A DNA stretch of 64,000 nucleotides, from assembly GCA_046533095.1 (NCBI GenBank), contig JAJQRA010000042.1:1-64000 (forward strand), in the 5' to 3' direction. A program made the position numbers and the translations under genes. The notes under the pieces were generated by a model. The model searched no databases and was not told the DNA's origin. It saw nothing but the letters and a program-made list of their open reading frames with translations. The DNA is from ZAX-1 sp046533095 (GTDB taxonomy: Bacteria; Bacillota; Clostridia; Lachnospirales; Lachnospiraceae). Positions 19,201 to 27,360 of this stretch are shown in pieces (the first letter of the stretch is position 1; every line of letters starts with the position of its first letter).

Positions 19201-20067
19201 GCAACAACGATTGCAACGGATGTCAAAGACTATGAAGTATTTGTATCTTCTTTAGACAAAGGGGCGTTAACAAGGGCAAAAATCGAAAAACTGACCTTTC
19301 CCTATACTGATAAGGAAGGGGAAAAAGAAGATATTGCAATCAAAGATATTGTGACGTTTGAAGAGGCAAGTGGGTTGAGTTCCATTAGCCGTGATGGGCA
19401 GGAACGCTATATTGCGGCATCGGCAGGCATTGATGAGGAACATAACATCGGACTGGTCAGTAGCGAAGTGCAAAAAGAGATCGATAAATATGAATGCCCC
19501 GATGGCTACACGCTTACGATGACAGGAGAGGACGAAACCATCAACGAGGCAATCGATCAGCTCTATTTAATGATGATTTTAGCGGTTATATTTGTATACC
19601 TGATTATGGTAGCGCAGTTTCAGTCGCTGTTATCGCCCTTTATTATTATGTTTACGATTCCGTTGGCGTTTACCGGAGGATTCTTTGCTTTGTACTTTAC
19701 AGGAAGCGAGGTCAGCGTCATTGCAATCATTGGTTTTGTAATGCTTGCAGGTGTTATCGTAAATAACGGGATTGTCATGGTAGACTACACGAATCAGCTA
19801 AGGCGAGAGGGCATGGATAAAAAAGAGGCAATTATTGAGGCTGCAAGGACGAGGCTACGCCCGGTTTTAATGACGGCGCTTACCACCATTCTTGGAATGT
19901 CTACGATGGCGGTAGGGCTTGACAGCGGTTCTGATATGATGCAGCCACTCGCGCTCGTGGTAATCGGCGGACTAACGTATGGCACATTACTTACGCTTAT
20001 TGTAGTTCCTTGCATCTATGACTTGTTCCACCGGAAAAATAAAAGCATGATAGAGGAGGAAATCTAA
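16285..20067 (+). CDS. RND-family exporter with inserted coiled-coil
   Basis: 1,260 residues, about 200 longer than usual RND pumps. The start follows AAAAGGAGC. Helix 1 is at the N-terminus; the conserved TM4 block GIGMLVDNSIVVIEN (about residue 640) carries the proton-relay Asp, and the equivalent TM10 block is GVIVNNGIVMVDY near residue 1160. Between about residues 195 and 430 the first porter domain is interrupted by a Glu/Lys/Gln-rich, heptad-like segment predicted to be a long coiled-coil. Such insertions occur in Firmicutes RND pumps that lack an outer-membrane partner. Likely proton-driven export of lipids or drugs. In an operon with a TetR regulator. Confidence 0.88.
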   Translation: MLAKFSVKKPFTVIVGIVLVVVLGVVSLTRMTADLLPSMNLPYAIVMTTYPGASPEEVEERVSKPIESIMATISNIKNVSSTSADNYSLVILEFEQNANMDSVTIEIRESLDQLTSNFDDAIGNPIIMKLNPDMLPIMVAAADVDGMSRAQITEYVRDELMPEIESIEGVASVSVNGAIEETIEVVLNQNKIDKINEKIKASLNTSFADAESELTEAKDKLSSGKNELKSGKETMANSISSAQNQLNDKKMELVLTENELNSQLADLKETKTSVEQGLAGMAALNEGATTLREGIAQAEALGLPEEQLALMGIDLKALKKQYAKLEAQAKKIGEKMDQKDLTLESLPQVIEQMQGNLGQIDGGIAQMEEGLLNIAAGKTTINDTLESLNKSQILGSIEMGSASAELSSGEKQLEDAQETFDKAKEDAYEAASLDNILTIDMLNGILTAQNFSMPAGYVEEKGEDYLIRVGDKIKDAKDLSKLVLMDMDMDGVDPIKLADVADVGTADNTDEVYAIVNGNPAVMLTVEKQTGYATGDVTDKINARFAHLTDTNESLHTTVLMDQGIYIDMIVNSVLQNILYGGILAVLILLLFLKDIKPTVVIAFSIPISVVFAIVLMYFSGITLNVISLSGLALGIGMLVDNSIVVIENIYRLRNEGFSVKKASIEGAKEMSGAITASTLTTICVFLPIVFTQGMTRQLFVDMGLTIAYSLIASLIIALTFVPMMASGVLKNTKEKKHPWFDVIKKGYSKILEVCLRFKAIVFLVVVVLLVGSIYGALSNGTAFMPAMESNQMTLTLTAPDDATFKETTELSTEVIERISDIEDIETIGAMSGGGGLMGLGQSSNTEVSMYLIVKDNPTQTADELAKVIMDKTQDMECEISVSTSAMDMSMLGGSGVSIQVKGRDLDKLQVIAKDMANILEQTEGTIDISDGIEETTPEYRIAVNKEKAAQYHMTVAQVFQLVYNEVADAKVATTIATDVKDYEVFVSSLDKGALTRAKIEKLTFPYTDKEGEKEDIAIKDIVTFEEASGLSSISRDGQERYIAASAGIDEEHNIGLVSSEVQKEIDKYECPDGYTLTMTGEDETINEAIDQLYLMMILAVIFVYLIMVAQFQSLLSPFIIMFTIPLAFTGGFFALYFTGSEVSVIAIIGFVMLAGVIVNNGIVMVDYTNQLRREGMDKKEAIIEAARTRLRPVLMTALTTILGMSTMAVGLDSGSDMMQPLALVVIGGLTYGTLLTLIVVPCIYDLFHRKNKSMIEEEI

Positions 20068-20138
20068 TGGAAGCGTTTTGTCCAATGCAAAAAATTCCAA
20101 AAAGAAATTGTAGGCGTGTTGTAGGGGAGGGAGCTTAA
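20067..20138 (+). CDS. Micro-ORF between RND exporter and tetR
   Basis: A 23-codon frame that starts in TAATG with the RND stop (GAGGAGG upstream) and ends in TAATG with the tetR start, so translation could be chained through all three. Its first residues MEAF and later Met and Pro-Lys echo the start of the TetR protein, suggesting it is a decayed duplicate of the tetR 5' end. Too short for homology; expression is plausible from the signals. Confidence 0.4.
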   Translation: MEAFCPMQKIPKRNCRRVVGEGA

Positions 20139-20755
20139 TGGAGGCGTTTGCACGAATGGATATCCCCCCAAAAGTGATTGCCATGTACGAGAGCGTGATT
20201 GCGATGATTAATGAAGGGGTTGACATTCATACCATGAAAGTCGTAGATATTACGAAAAAGGCAGGGATTGGAAAAGGCACAGCCTATGAATACTTTTCTA
20301 CAAAGGAAGAAATCATCGCCAATGCACTTTTTTATGATACCCAAAAGCAGCTTTTGGCCATGCTTTATCTTCAAGAAAAGGAAGAAATTTTTGAAGATAA
20401 ATTAAAAGTGATTTTGGCATGGCTTAGAGAAAATTTTAAAGATTGCCGAACCTTCTCGCAATTAATAAAAATAAGTATGGGATCTTACGAAATTTCCCAT
20501 TCTATTCGAGATAAATTCATATGTATGCATGAAGAAGAAATGAAATATCTGGAATTTTTAGACCAATTATTGGAAGTGGGTAAGAAACAAGGGGTGATTC
20601 GCCTAAAAGGGACTTATGAGTGCAGGATCGCACTGCTCTCACAGATCATGAGCTTTGTGATGTTCTTATCAAATTGCACGCTCTATCCTGAAATGACCCA
20701 AGAGGAAGCAGAAGCGATTGCTCTTAGGAATATAATGAAGCTGCTGCGGGATTGA
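20138..20755 (+). CDS. TetR/AcrR-family regulator
   Basis: 205 residues, start in a TAATG overlap with GGGAGGGAGC upstream. The N-terminal 60 residues form the TetR helix-turn-helix (VVDITKKAGIGKGTAYEYF is the recognition region), followed by a variable ligand-binding domain. Being the last gene of the RND operon it probably represses that operon, with the inverted repeat at 16226-16237 as the likely operator. The inducer is unknown. Confidence 0.88.
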   Translation: MEAFARMDIPPKVIAMYESVIAMINEGVDIHTMKVVDITKKAGIGKGTAYEYFSTKEEIIANALFYDTQKQLLAMLYLQEKEEIFEDKLKVILAWLRENFKDCRTFSQLIKISMGSYEISHSIRDKFICMHEEEMKYLEFLDQLLEVGKKQGVIRLKGTYECRIALLSQIMSFVMFLSNCTLYPEMTQEEAEAIALRNIMKLLRD

Positions 20756-20763
20756 AAAAAATC

Positions 20764-20792
20764 TTGACAAATATGGGAATTTTCACTATGAT
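20764..20792 (+). promoter_or_regulatory. Promoter of valS T-box transcript
   Basis: Perfect TTGACA at 20764-20769, a 17-bp spacer and TATGAT at 20787-20792, directly ahead of the T-box leader. Confidence 0.8.
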
Positions 20793-20799
20793 TAATAAA

Positions 20800-21119
20800 A
20801 AGTAATGAGAAAGAGGAGTACACAGCTTTCCCTTAAAAGAGAAGGTTGCCCATCGGCTGAAAGGCGACCAAAAGAAGGAACTGTGGAAGGTAGCTTTTGA
20901 ACTGAACAGCTAAAGGGGGTACAAATGTTTTGTATGCCAATGCAAAATCCTTGTTCTTACTGTGTAGGCTGTTACGGCTAGTCCCCGTTATAGGCAGAAA
21001 GATATATGGTTCTTATGTTGTAACAATTCAGTATGTCTACTGATGCATAATCCATATAAACAAAGGTGGTACCGCGGATAATACGCCCTTTGCACAAATT
21101 TCATGTGCAAAGGGCTTTT
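20800..21119 (+). promoter_or_regulatory. T-box riboswitch (valine) controlling valS
   Basis: The conserved T-box AAAGGTGGTACCGCGG is at 21062-21077. It is followed by a 12-bp perfect terminator stem (GCCCTTTGCACA at 21085-21096, TGTGCAAAGGGC at 21104-21115) and TTTT. Upstream is a long stem-I region beginning GAGGAGTACA near 20813. In the expected specifier-loop context I read GTA at 20890-20892, followed by GC, which is a valine codon and fits the downstream gene. Uncharged tRNA-Val should stabilise the antiterminator and permit valS transcription. Confidence 0.9.
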
Positions 21120-21150
21120 CATGTGCACGAGCGCAGGAGGGAGGCAATAT

Positions 21151-23883
21151 ATGAGTAAGGAATTAGCAAAAACATACGATCCAAAAGGGTTGGAAGATCG
21201 CCTTTATAAAAAATGGGAGGACAACAACTATTTTCATGCAGAAGTAAACGAACATAAAACCCCATTCACCATCGTGATGCCACCGCCGAATATAACGGGG
21301 CAATTGCACATGGGACATGCTTTAGATGACACGATGCAGGATATTTTAATACGCTATAAACGGATGCAAGGCTATGAGGCGCTTTGGCAGCCGGGGACAG
21401 ACCACGCAAGTATCGCAACGGAAGTAAAAATCATAGAATCTTTAAAAGAGCAAGGGATTGAAAAAGAGGACTTAGGAAGGGAAAAGTTCCTAGAAAAAGC
21501 ATGGGAGTGGAAAGCGGAATATGGTGGGAAAATCATATCCCAGCTAAAGAGATTGGGCTCGTCTGCAGATTGGGAGAGGGAACGTTTTACGATGGACGAG
21601 GGGTGCTCAAAGGCAGTAGAGGACGTTTTCCTTCGCTTATTTCAAGACGGCTATATCTATAGGGGAAACCGTATAATCAACTGGTGCCCGATTTGCCAAA
21701 CGTCCATATCAGATGCAGAAGTGGAGCATGAGGAACAGGAAAGCCATTTTTGGCATATCAATTATCCAATCGTAGGTGCAGAAGGGAAATTTGTAGAAAT
21801 TGCAACGACCAGGCCGGAAACGATGCTTGGCGATACGGCAGTAGCCGTTCACCCGGAGGATGAAAGATATAAAGGGCTCATCGGCAAAAGCCTATTGCTG
21901 CCCATCCTAAATCGGGAAATTCCAGTCATTGCAGATGCCTATGTTGACAAAGAATTTGGAACTGGCGCGGTGAAAATAACACCGGCTCATGACCCAAATG
22001 ATTTTGAAGTAGGCCTACGGCACAAGCTTAGGGTGATCAATGTGATGAATGATGATGCTACCATCAATGAAAATGGTGGTGAATTTGCGGGTATGGACCG
22101 CTATGAAGCAAGGAAAGCCGTAGTAGCAAAACTAGAAGAACAGGGTCTGCTTGTAAGCATTGAAGGTCACACCCATAACGTAGGGATCCATGATCGCTGT
22201 AAAACGACCGTAGAGCCAATGGTAAAGCCACAGTGGTTTGTGGCGATGGAGGAGTTGGCAAAACCTGCAATAGAAGCAGTAAAAAATGGGACATTAAAAT
22301 TTGTTCCGGAACACTTTGACAAGGTTTATTTACATTGGCTAGAAACGATCAAAGATTGGTGCATCTCAAGGCAGCTATGGTGGGGGCACCGTATACCGGC
22401 CTATTATTGTGGCACTTGTGGTGAAATTGTGGTTTCAAAAACGATGCCTAAGATCTGCCCTAAATGTAATGGCACACAGTTTACACAGGATGAAGATACA
22501 CTGGACACTTGGTTTTCTTCTGCACTTTGGCCGTTCTCCACGTTAGGTTGGCCTGACAAAACCAAAGATTTGGATTATTTTTATCCGACAGATGTCCTTG
22601 TAACCGGCTATGACATTATTTTTTTCTGGGTAGTCCGTATGGTATTTTCCGGCTATGCCCATACTGGAAAAACGCCGTTTCATACGGTATTTATACATGG
22701 TCTGGTACGTGATTCACAAGGCAGGAAAATGAGCAAGTCGCTCCGCAATGGAATTGATCCACTAGAAGTAATTGAAAAATATGGGGCGGATGCGTTGCGT
22801 CTAACCTTAGTTACCGGAAATTCACCGGGAAATGATATGCGTTTTCACTGGGAGCGCGTAGAGGCAAGCCGAAATTTTGCAAACAAAGTGTGGAATGCTT
22901 CACGCTTTATTATGATGCATCTTGACGAAGTGCCGGTATCAAGAAGCGAATTGCCGATGGATTTTAAAGAAGAGGATAAATGGATTCTATCAGATGTAAA
23001 TACCCTTGCAAAAGAAGTGACTGATAATATGGATAAATACGAGCTGGGTATTGCAAGTCAGAAAGTACATGATTTTATATGGGAAGAATTTTGCGACTGG
23101 TATATTGAAATGGTAAAAGTACGCCTCTATAAAAAAGAAGAAGAGCCACAATCGGCAGACACAGCTTTGTGGACGTTAAAGACGGTACTGACGCAGGCAC
23201 TGCAGATGCTGCATCCGTTTATGCCCTTTATCACAGAAGAAATTTTTTGCACATTCTATCCGGAAAAAGAAACAATTATGTTATCCGATTGGCCGAAATT
23301 TAGAGAAGCATATGCTTTTCCAAAAGAAGAAATGGAAATTGGAAAAATCAAAGACGTTGTTCGCGACATTCGCAATATCCGAGCAGAAATGGACGTACCA
23401 CCCAGTAGAAAAGCAAAATTTTATATTGTATGCGAAGAGGAAGCGATCGGTGAAAATACAGAAAACAATACAGTCAAAGCGCATGAAAATGTGGCGCTTA
23501 CAGAAAACAATACAGCGAAAGCGCGTGCAAATGCAGCGATCTTTCATGATTTGAAACATGTCTATATGGGATTTATCGGTGCAAGCGAAGTCGTTGTACA
23601 AAAGGATAAGACCGAAATTGCAAATGATGCCGTTTCGGTGGTTACAAAACATGCCGTTGTTTATATTCCACTAGAAGACCTTGTAGATTTTGAAAAAGAA
23701 AAGGAACGCCTTACGAAAGAAAAACTACGTTTAGAAAAAGAACTGGCTCGTTCCAATGCAATGCTAAATAATGAAAAATTCCAAAGCAAAGCGCCGGAAT
23801 CTAAGATTTTAGAAGAAAAGGAGAAAAGAGAAACGTATAAACAAATGATGGAACAAGTCATTCGCCGCTTAGAGAGGCAATAA
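21151..23883 (+). CDS. valS: Valyl-tRNA synthetase
   Basis: 910 residues from the ATG at 21151, placed by AGGAGGGAGG; the open frame reaches back into the T-box terminator. Class I synthetase charging tRNA-Val. The HIGH motif is HMGH near residue 55, the KMSKS motif is intact near residue 526, the editing (CP1) domain lies between, and the C-terminal tRNA-binding coiled-coil arm occupies the last 65 residues. Near residues 768-800 there is an unusual 14-residue tandem repeat built on TENNTxKA, encoded by a 42-bp duplication, in the linker before the arm. Regulated by the upstream T-box. Confidence 0.96.
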   Translation: MSKELAKTYDPKGLEDRLYKKWEDNNYFHAEVNEHKTPFTIVMPPPNITGQLHMGHALDDTMQDILIRYKRMQGYEALWQPGTDHASIATEVKIIESLKEQGIEKEDLGREKFLEKAWEWKAEYGGKIISQLKRLGSSADWERERFTMDEGCSKAVEDVFLRLFQDGYIYRGNRIINWCPICQTSISDAEVEHEEQESHFWHINYPIVGAEGKFVEIATTRPETMLGDTAVAVHPEDERYKGLIGKSLLLPILNREIPVIADAYVDKEFGTGAVKITPAHDPNDFEVGLRHKLRVINVMNDDATINENGGEFAGMDRYEARKAVVAKLEEQGLLVSIEGHTHNVGIHDRCKTTVEPMVKPQWFVAMEELAKPAIEAVKNGTLKFVPEHFDKVYLHWLETIKDWCISRQLWWGHRIPAYYCGTCGEIVVSKTMPKICPKCNGTQFTQDEDTLDTWFSSALWPFSTLGWPDKTKDLDYFYPTDVLVTGYDIIFFWVVRMVFSGYAHTGKTPFHTVFIHGLVRDSQGRKMSKSLRNGIDPLEVIEKYGADALRLTLVTGNSPGNDMRFHWERVEASRNFANKVWNASRFIMMHLDEVPVSRSELPMDFKEEDKWILSDVNTLAKEVTDNMDKYELGIASQKVHDFIWEEFCDWYIEMVKVRLYKKEEEPQSADTALWTLKTVLTQALQMLHPFMPFITEEIFCTFYPEKETIMLSDWPKFREAYAFPKEEMEIGKIKDVVRDIRNIRAEMDVPPSRKAKFYIVCEEEAIGENTENNTVKAHENVALTENNTAKARANAAIFHDLKHVYMGFIGASEVVVQKDKTEIANDAVSVVTKHAVVYIPLEDLVDFEKEKERLTKEKLRLEKELARSNAMLNNEKFQSKAPESKILEEKEKRETYKQMMEQVIRRLERQ
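23458..23541 (+). repeat. 42-bp in-frame duplication inside valS
   Basis: ACAGAAAACAATACAG begins at 23458 and again at 23500; two imperfect 42-bp units encode two 14-residue repeats in a linker of ValRS. Confidence 0.8.
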
Positions 23884-24213
23884 ACGGTGGAAATGTATAA
23901 GCAGATGATCAACAGCTACTGGTTGTTGCGCACAACGATAGCAGAACAATAATCGGCGACAAATTTACAAAGATCGACAAACTTTGAGAAAAAATTAACA
24001 AAAATGATTGAAAAAGTCTAGCAATATTGTTAAAATAGTAATATAATAGTAACTGTTAAGATTCCTTATATTTGAGGTGCATTGTGCAACAAAGCCCCGA
24101 GATTTATGATAATAGGAGTGCCTATTATAGCGACACCAAGAATAGTTGCCGAACAGCTATGTATATAGTTGAGAACCAGTTCATGTTCTTTAGATAGGAT
24201 TGTAGGAGTTGTT
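23884..24213 (+). other. Leader region with conserved motif
   Basis: No gene. Besides the promoter it holds a leader core at 24076-24106 (GGTGCATTGTGCAAC, then CCCCGAGATT) that recurs at 32057-32086 and 38950-38979 in front of unrelated genes, and a distant inverted repeat, GGTTGTTGCGCACAA at 23921 with TTGTGCAACAAAGCC ending at 24096. Confidence 0.45.
24008..24036 (+). promoter_or_regulatory. Promoter for fapA-like gene
   Basis: TTGAAA at 24008-24013, 17-bp spacer, TAAAAT at 24031-24036. Transcription would start near 24043 and include the conserved leader core at 24076-24106. Confidence 0.6.
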
Positions 24214-25605
24214 ATGGATAATCAGGATAACAAAAACATTCAGGTAATACTTAGACAAAATGATATGGAAGCCTATCTGCTGCTTAATATGCCACTGCCT
24301 GGGGTTGAATATGTCATGGAGGAGCTTGTGGAAGCTTTGAGTCAAAAAGGGGTTGTATATGGGATTCAAACGGAACGCTTAGAGTCCATCATTATGCACC
24401 AACTTTTTGGCGAGGAAGTTTTGGTGGCATCAGGTACGCAGCCACAAGACGGGCAAAATGGCTTTTATGAATATAACTTTAATCGCGATTTTAGTAAGAA
24501 ACCAAAGAAGCATCCGGATGGATCGGTAGACTATTGGAGCATTAATATGATAGAAATGGTAAAAGAGGGACAGGAAATTGCAATTTACCATAAAGCAGTG
24601 CAAGGCCAAAACGGCATGACAGTCAAAAGTCGAGAACTAAAGCCAAAGCTAGCGAGGGAACTAGCTCCACTAAAAGGGAAAGGGTTTGAACGTTCCGCGG
24701 ACAATCTAGCCTACCTATCTTTGATGGATGGCAAAATTGATATGCAGGGCGAAAGAATTACGATTCTTCCGATATATGAGATTTCAGGCGATGCTGATAT
24801 TTCAGTGGGGCATATAGACTTTAACGGAGATTTAGTGGTTCATGGCAGTGTACGAAACGGTGTAAAATTAAAAGCAACTGGCTCCATTATAATCGATGGA
24901 ATTGTGGAGTCTGCACAGATACAGGCAGGTAAAGATATTGTATTGCGTAGTGGAGTTATGGGCGGTTTTCGCTCAAGCGTCAAGACGAAAGCAAATATCT
25001 ATGCAAAATTTTTTGAATATACAACCGTTGAGGCGGGGGGTAGTATACAGGCAGATACCTTTATGAATTGTGAAGTATTTTGCGAGCAAAGAATTATAAT
25101 GAGCAGTGAGAAAGGCAGTATTGTAGGCGGAAATATTTGGGCAATCGAAGGCGTAGTCGCCACAAATGTGGGAAATGAAGCAGAAGTAAGGACAAACATA
25201 CGGGTTGGAAATGACATAGAGGTACTAAGGCGGATGAAAGTGCTGCAGAGGAAAATACAGGTGGCGCAAGAAAATTTAGATAAAATCGAACAAGGCCTAA
25301 AGGATTTTGAAAAATTGGAAAATGAAAGGGACGTATCCTATCGGGACGATCCAAGAAAGATTCAGCTTTTGCGAATAAAAATACGTGATTCGGCACAGAT
25401 ATCCACTGATCGCGGTGAATTAGAGAAATTAGAAACCCAAATTGAGCGTGCCCAAGGAGCCTGTGTTAAAGTGAACCGCGCCGTTTATACAGGTGTTACG
25501 ATAGGTATCGATGATATAAAGATACCAGTAAAAGAAAGGCAGCTGAATGTGGAATTTGTGAAAAATATGGATAAAATACATATAATGAAGCCGATAGCAA
25601 GCTAA
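24214..25605 (+). CDS. FapA/DUF342-family protein
   Basis: 463 residues from the ATG at 24214 (TAGGAG 7-8 nt upstream; the open frame from 24169 has no better start). The central part from about residue 190 to 330 is a repetitive, Gly-rich beta-helix with blocks such as GDLVVHGSV and IQAGKDIVLRSGVMGG, typical of DUF342/FapA proteins. The C-terminal third is a charged coiled-coil. The family is widespread in Clostridia and Bacilli; some members regulate flagellar or polysaccharide functions, but no precise activity is established. It is followed by a strong terminator and precedes folC. Confidence 0.82.
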   Translation: MDNQDNKNIQVILRQNDMEAYLLLNMPLPGVEYVMEELVEALSQKGVVYGIQTERLESIIMHQLFGEEVLVASGTQPQDGQNGFYEYNFNRDFSKKPKKHPDGSVDYWSINMIEMVKEGQEIAIYHKAVQGQNGMTVKSRELKPKLARELAPLKGKGFERSADNLAYLSLMDGKIDMQGERITILPIYEISGDADISVGHIDFNGDLVVHGSVRNGVKLKATGSIIIDGIVESAQIQAGKDIVLRSGVMGGFRSSVKTKANIYAKFFEYTTVEAGGSIQADTFMNCEVFCEQRIIMSSEKGSIVGGNIWAIEGVVATNVGNEAEVRTNIRVGNDIEVLRRMKVLQRKIQVAQENLDKIEQGLKDFEKLENERDVSYRDDPRKIQLLRIKIRDSAQISTDRGELEKLETQIERAQGACVKVNRAVYTGVTIGIDDIKIPVKERQLNVEFVKNMDKIHIMKPIAS

Positions 25606-25656
25606 TGTCGAACTTTGCGATGAAAATGTGAGGTTCGTAAAGAAATGTACTTGCAT

Positions 25657-25722
25657 AAAATCACGACTATATTATAATGAGAAAGGGAACTTTTTTCAGT
25701 TATAATATAATCGTGATTTTTG
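25657..25722 (+). terminator. Long hairpin terminator after fapA-like gene
   Basis: AAAATCACGA plus TATATTATAA at 25657-25677 pairs with TTATAATATA plus TCGTGATTTT at 25700-25720, one bulged base, followed by TT. The symmetrical A/T tails could also serve in the opposite direction. Confidence 0.7.
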
Positions 25723-25738
25723 TATGGGGTGAGGACTT

Positions 25739-27076
25739 TTGGATTATGAAGAAATAGTGGATTATATTTTGAAACTTCCTAAATTTACAAAGAAAAATGG
25801 CTTAGAGCATACATGCACCTTATTAGAACGCCTGGGAAATCCGCAGGAAGATTTTTTCGTCGTACATGTCGCAGGAAGCAATGGAAAAGGAAGTGTATGC
25901 GCGTTTATCCATAGTGTTTTTTTGGAGGCGGGTTATTCTGTGGGGCTATTTACATCTCCACATCTAGTGGATATACGAGAGCGATTTTTAATAGATGGCA
26001 AATACTGTAGTAAGGGGCAGTTTGTAAAAGCATGGGAACTTGTACAAGGCACAGTGGAGGAAATGCTGGCGGAACATTATGCACACCCAACCTTTTTTGA
26101 AGTTCTATTTGCGATGGCAATGATCATGTTTTCAAAAGCAAACGTAGCATATGCAGTTTTAGAAACAGGGCTTGGTGGCAGACTGGATGCCACAAATACG
26201 GTGAAACATCCAGACATGAGCGTTATTACCTCCATAAGTTTAGAGCATACGGAACAATTAGGGGATACCGTAGAGAAGATAGCGGCAGAGAAAGCTGGCA
26301 TTATAAAGCAGGGGGTTCCGGTCGTTTTTGATGGAGCTTTGCAGACGGTGGCAAATGTGATACGCGGCTATGCAAATAGTGTGCAGGCACCGGTAATAGA
26401 AGTGAAGCCAATGGATATTAATATTTTATTAAACGATGGGAAAAAGATTGATTTTTGTTTTAGGACTGGCTATGATATTACAAACGGGACAACCTCATCT
26501 ATCGAATCCTGCTTTGGTACTACAAGGGTACAGATCCCATTCGGGGCAGAATATCAAGTGCAGAATGCAGCCGTGGCACTTGCGGCAATCTTGTATTTGC
26601 AAAATAAAGCCGGATTTTCGAAAGAAGAAATCGTAAAAGGGTTTTTACATGTGAAATGGGACGGCAGGATGCAAGAGGTATTGCCTGAAGTCTACTTTGA
26701 TGGTTGTCACAATACGGCGGGCATCAAAGCTTTTTTAAAAGAGGCAAAGCGGATGGTGAATCAACCGGCAGTTTTATTATTTTCTATGGCTATGGAAAAA
26801 AATTACAAAGAGTCTATTCAGATGATATGCAGTCTAAACTTATGGAAAGATATCATTGTAACAGCCATACCAAATGTACGCGGTGTAAAAGCACAGGAGC
26901 TAGAACGTATATTTGCAGAGGAATGTGGCAAAACAAGGAGGGTCCATTGTATCGAAGAGGTCGCTAAAGCATATGAAACAGCACTGGAACTAAAACAAGC
27001 GGGGCAGCATTTATTTTGCATCGGTTCACTCTATTTGATTGGTGAATTAAAGAGGATACAGGACAAAAGGAGATAA
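25739..27076 (+). CDS. folC: Folylpolyglutamate/dihydrofolate synthase
   Basis: 445 residues from the TTG at 25739 behind GGGGTGAGG. Mur-ligase-type enzyme adding glutamate to dihydropteroate or folates using ATP. The P-loop is GSNGKGSV near residue 44, the FolC block LETGLGGRLDATN is near residue 140, and the C-domain has the DGCHN block near residue 320 that corresponds to DGAHN in most members (Cys replaces Ala). Length is normal. Folate supply links loosely to thyA downstream. Confidence 0.92.
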   Translation: MDYEEIVDYILKLPKFTKKNGLEHTCTLLERLGNPQEDFFVVHVAGSNGKGSVCAFIHSVFLEAGYSVGLFTSPHLVDIRERFLIDGKYCSKGQFVKAWELVQGTVEEMLAEHYAHPTFFEVLFAMAMIMFSKANVAYAVLETGLGGRLDATNTVKHPDMSVITSISLEHTEQLGDTVEKIAAEKAGIIKQGVPVVFDGALQTVANVIRGYANSVQAPVIEVKPMDINILLNDGKKIDFCFRTGYDITNGTTSSIESCFGTTRVQIPFGAEYQVQNAAVALAAILYLQNKAGFSKEEIVKGFLHVKWDGRMQEVLPEVYFDGCHNTAGIKAFLKEAKRMVNQPAVLLFSMAMEKNYKESIQMICSLNLWKDIIVTAIPNVRGVKAQELERIFAEECGKTRRVHCIEEVAKAYETALELKQAGQHLFCIGSLYLIGELKRIQDKRR

Positions 27077-27118
27077 CCTATGTAGATTTGACTGATGGTA
27101 TATGATGATAGACCGCAA

Positions 27119-27346
27119 ATAGGAACGCATCCGCTAAGGCGGATAGATAGGAGTCTGGTATGATTGATTTTGAAGAGGAGTTAAAGAAATTTCAGCCTAG
27201 CCTTGAGATAGAAGAGGCAGAAGAAGCTATCTATAATCACGATTTAACGGATATGGTAGATATTTTACAAGAAATGTTAAAAGAAACAAAATAAGAAATG
27301 TTGTGAATTGCGGTAGTCATGATTAGAATGTCCGCTAAGGCGGGTT
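27119..27346 (+). promoter_or_regulatory. Twin CCGCTAAGGCGG hairpins
   Basis: ATCCGC-TAAG-GCGGAT lies just upstream of the 27160 gene (about 27129-27144) and CCGC-TAAG-GCGG recurs at about 27332-27343 upstream of the 27361 gene. Both have the identical TAAG loop and sit 17-31 nt before a start codon, so they could be processing or translational control elements, or a duplicated upstream region. Confidence 0.5.
27160..27294 (+). CDS. Small acidic protein, function unknown
   Basis: 44 residues from the ATG at 27160, with ATAGGAG 7 nt upstream. The product is very acidic (Glu/Asp about one third) with a helical pattern and no membrane segment; it begins MIDFEEELKKF. It sits between folC and a TPR membrane protein with a hairpin on each side. 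The clean ribosome-binding site and codon pattern support a real gene, but I do not recognise the family. Confidence 0.6.
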   Translation: MIDFEEELKKFQPSLEIEEAEEAIYNHDLTDMVDILQEMLKETK

Positions 27347-27360
27347 ATGGGAGTTAGCGT

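Noticed and set aside
21103..21150. Upstream extension of valS
   Set aside because: It lies inside the T-box terminator; AGGAGGGAGG places the start at 21151.
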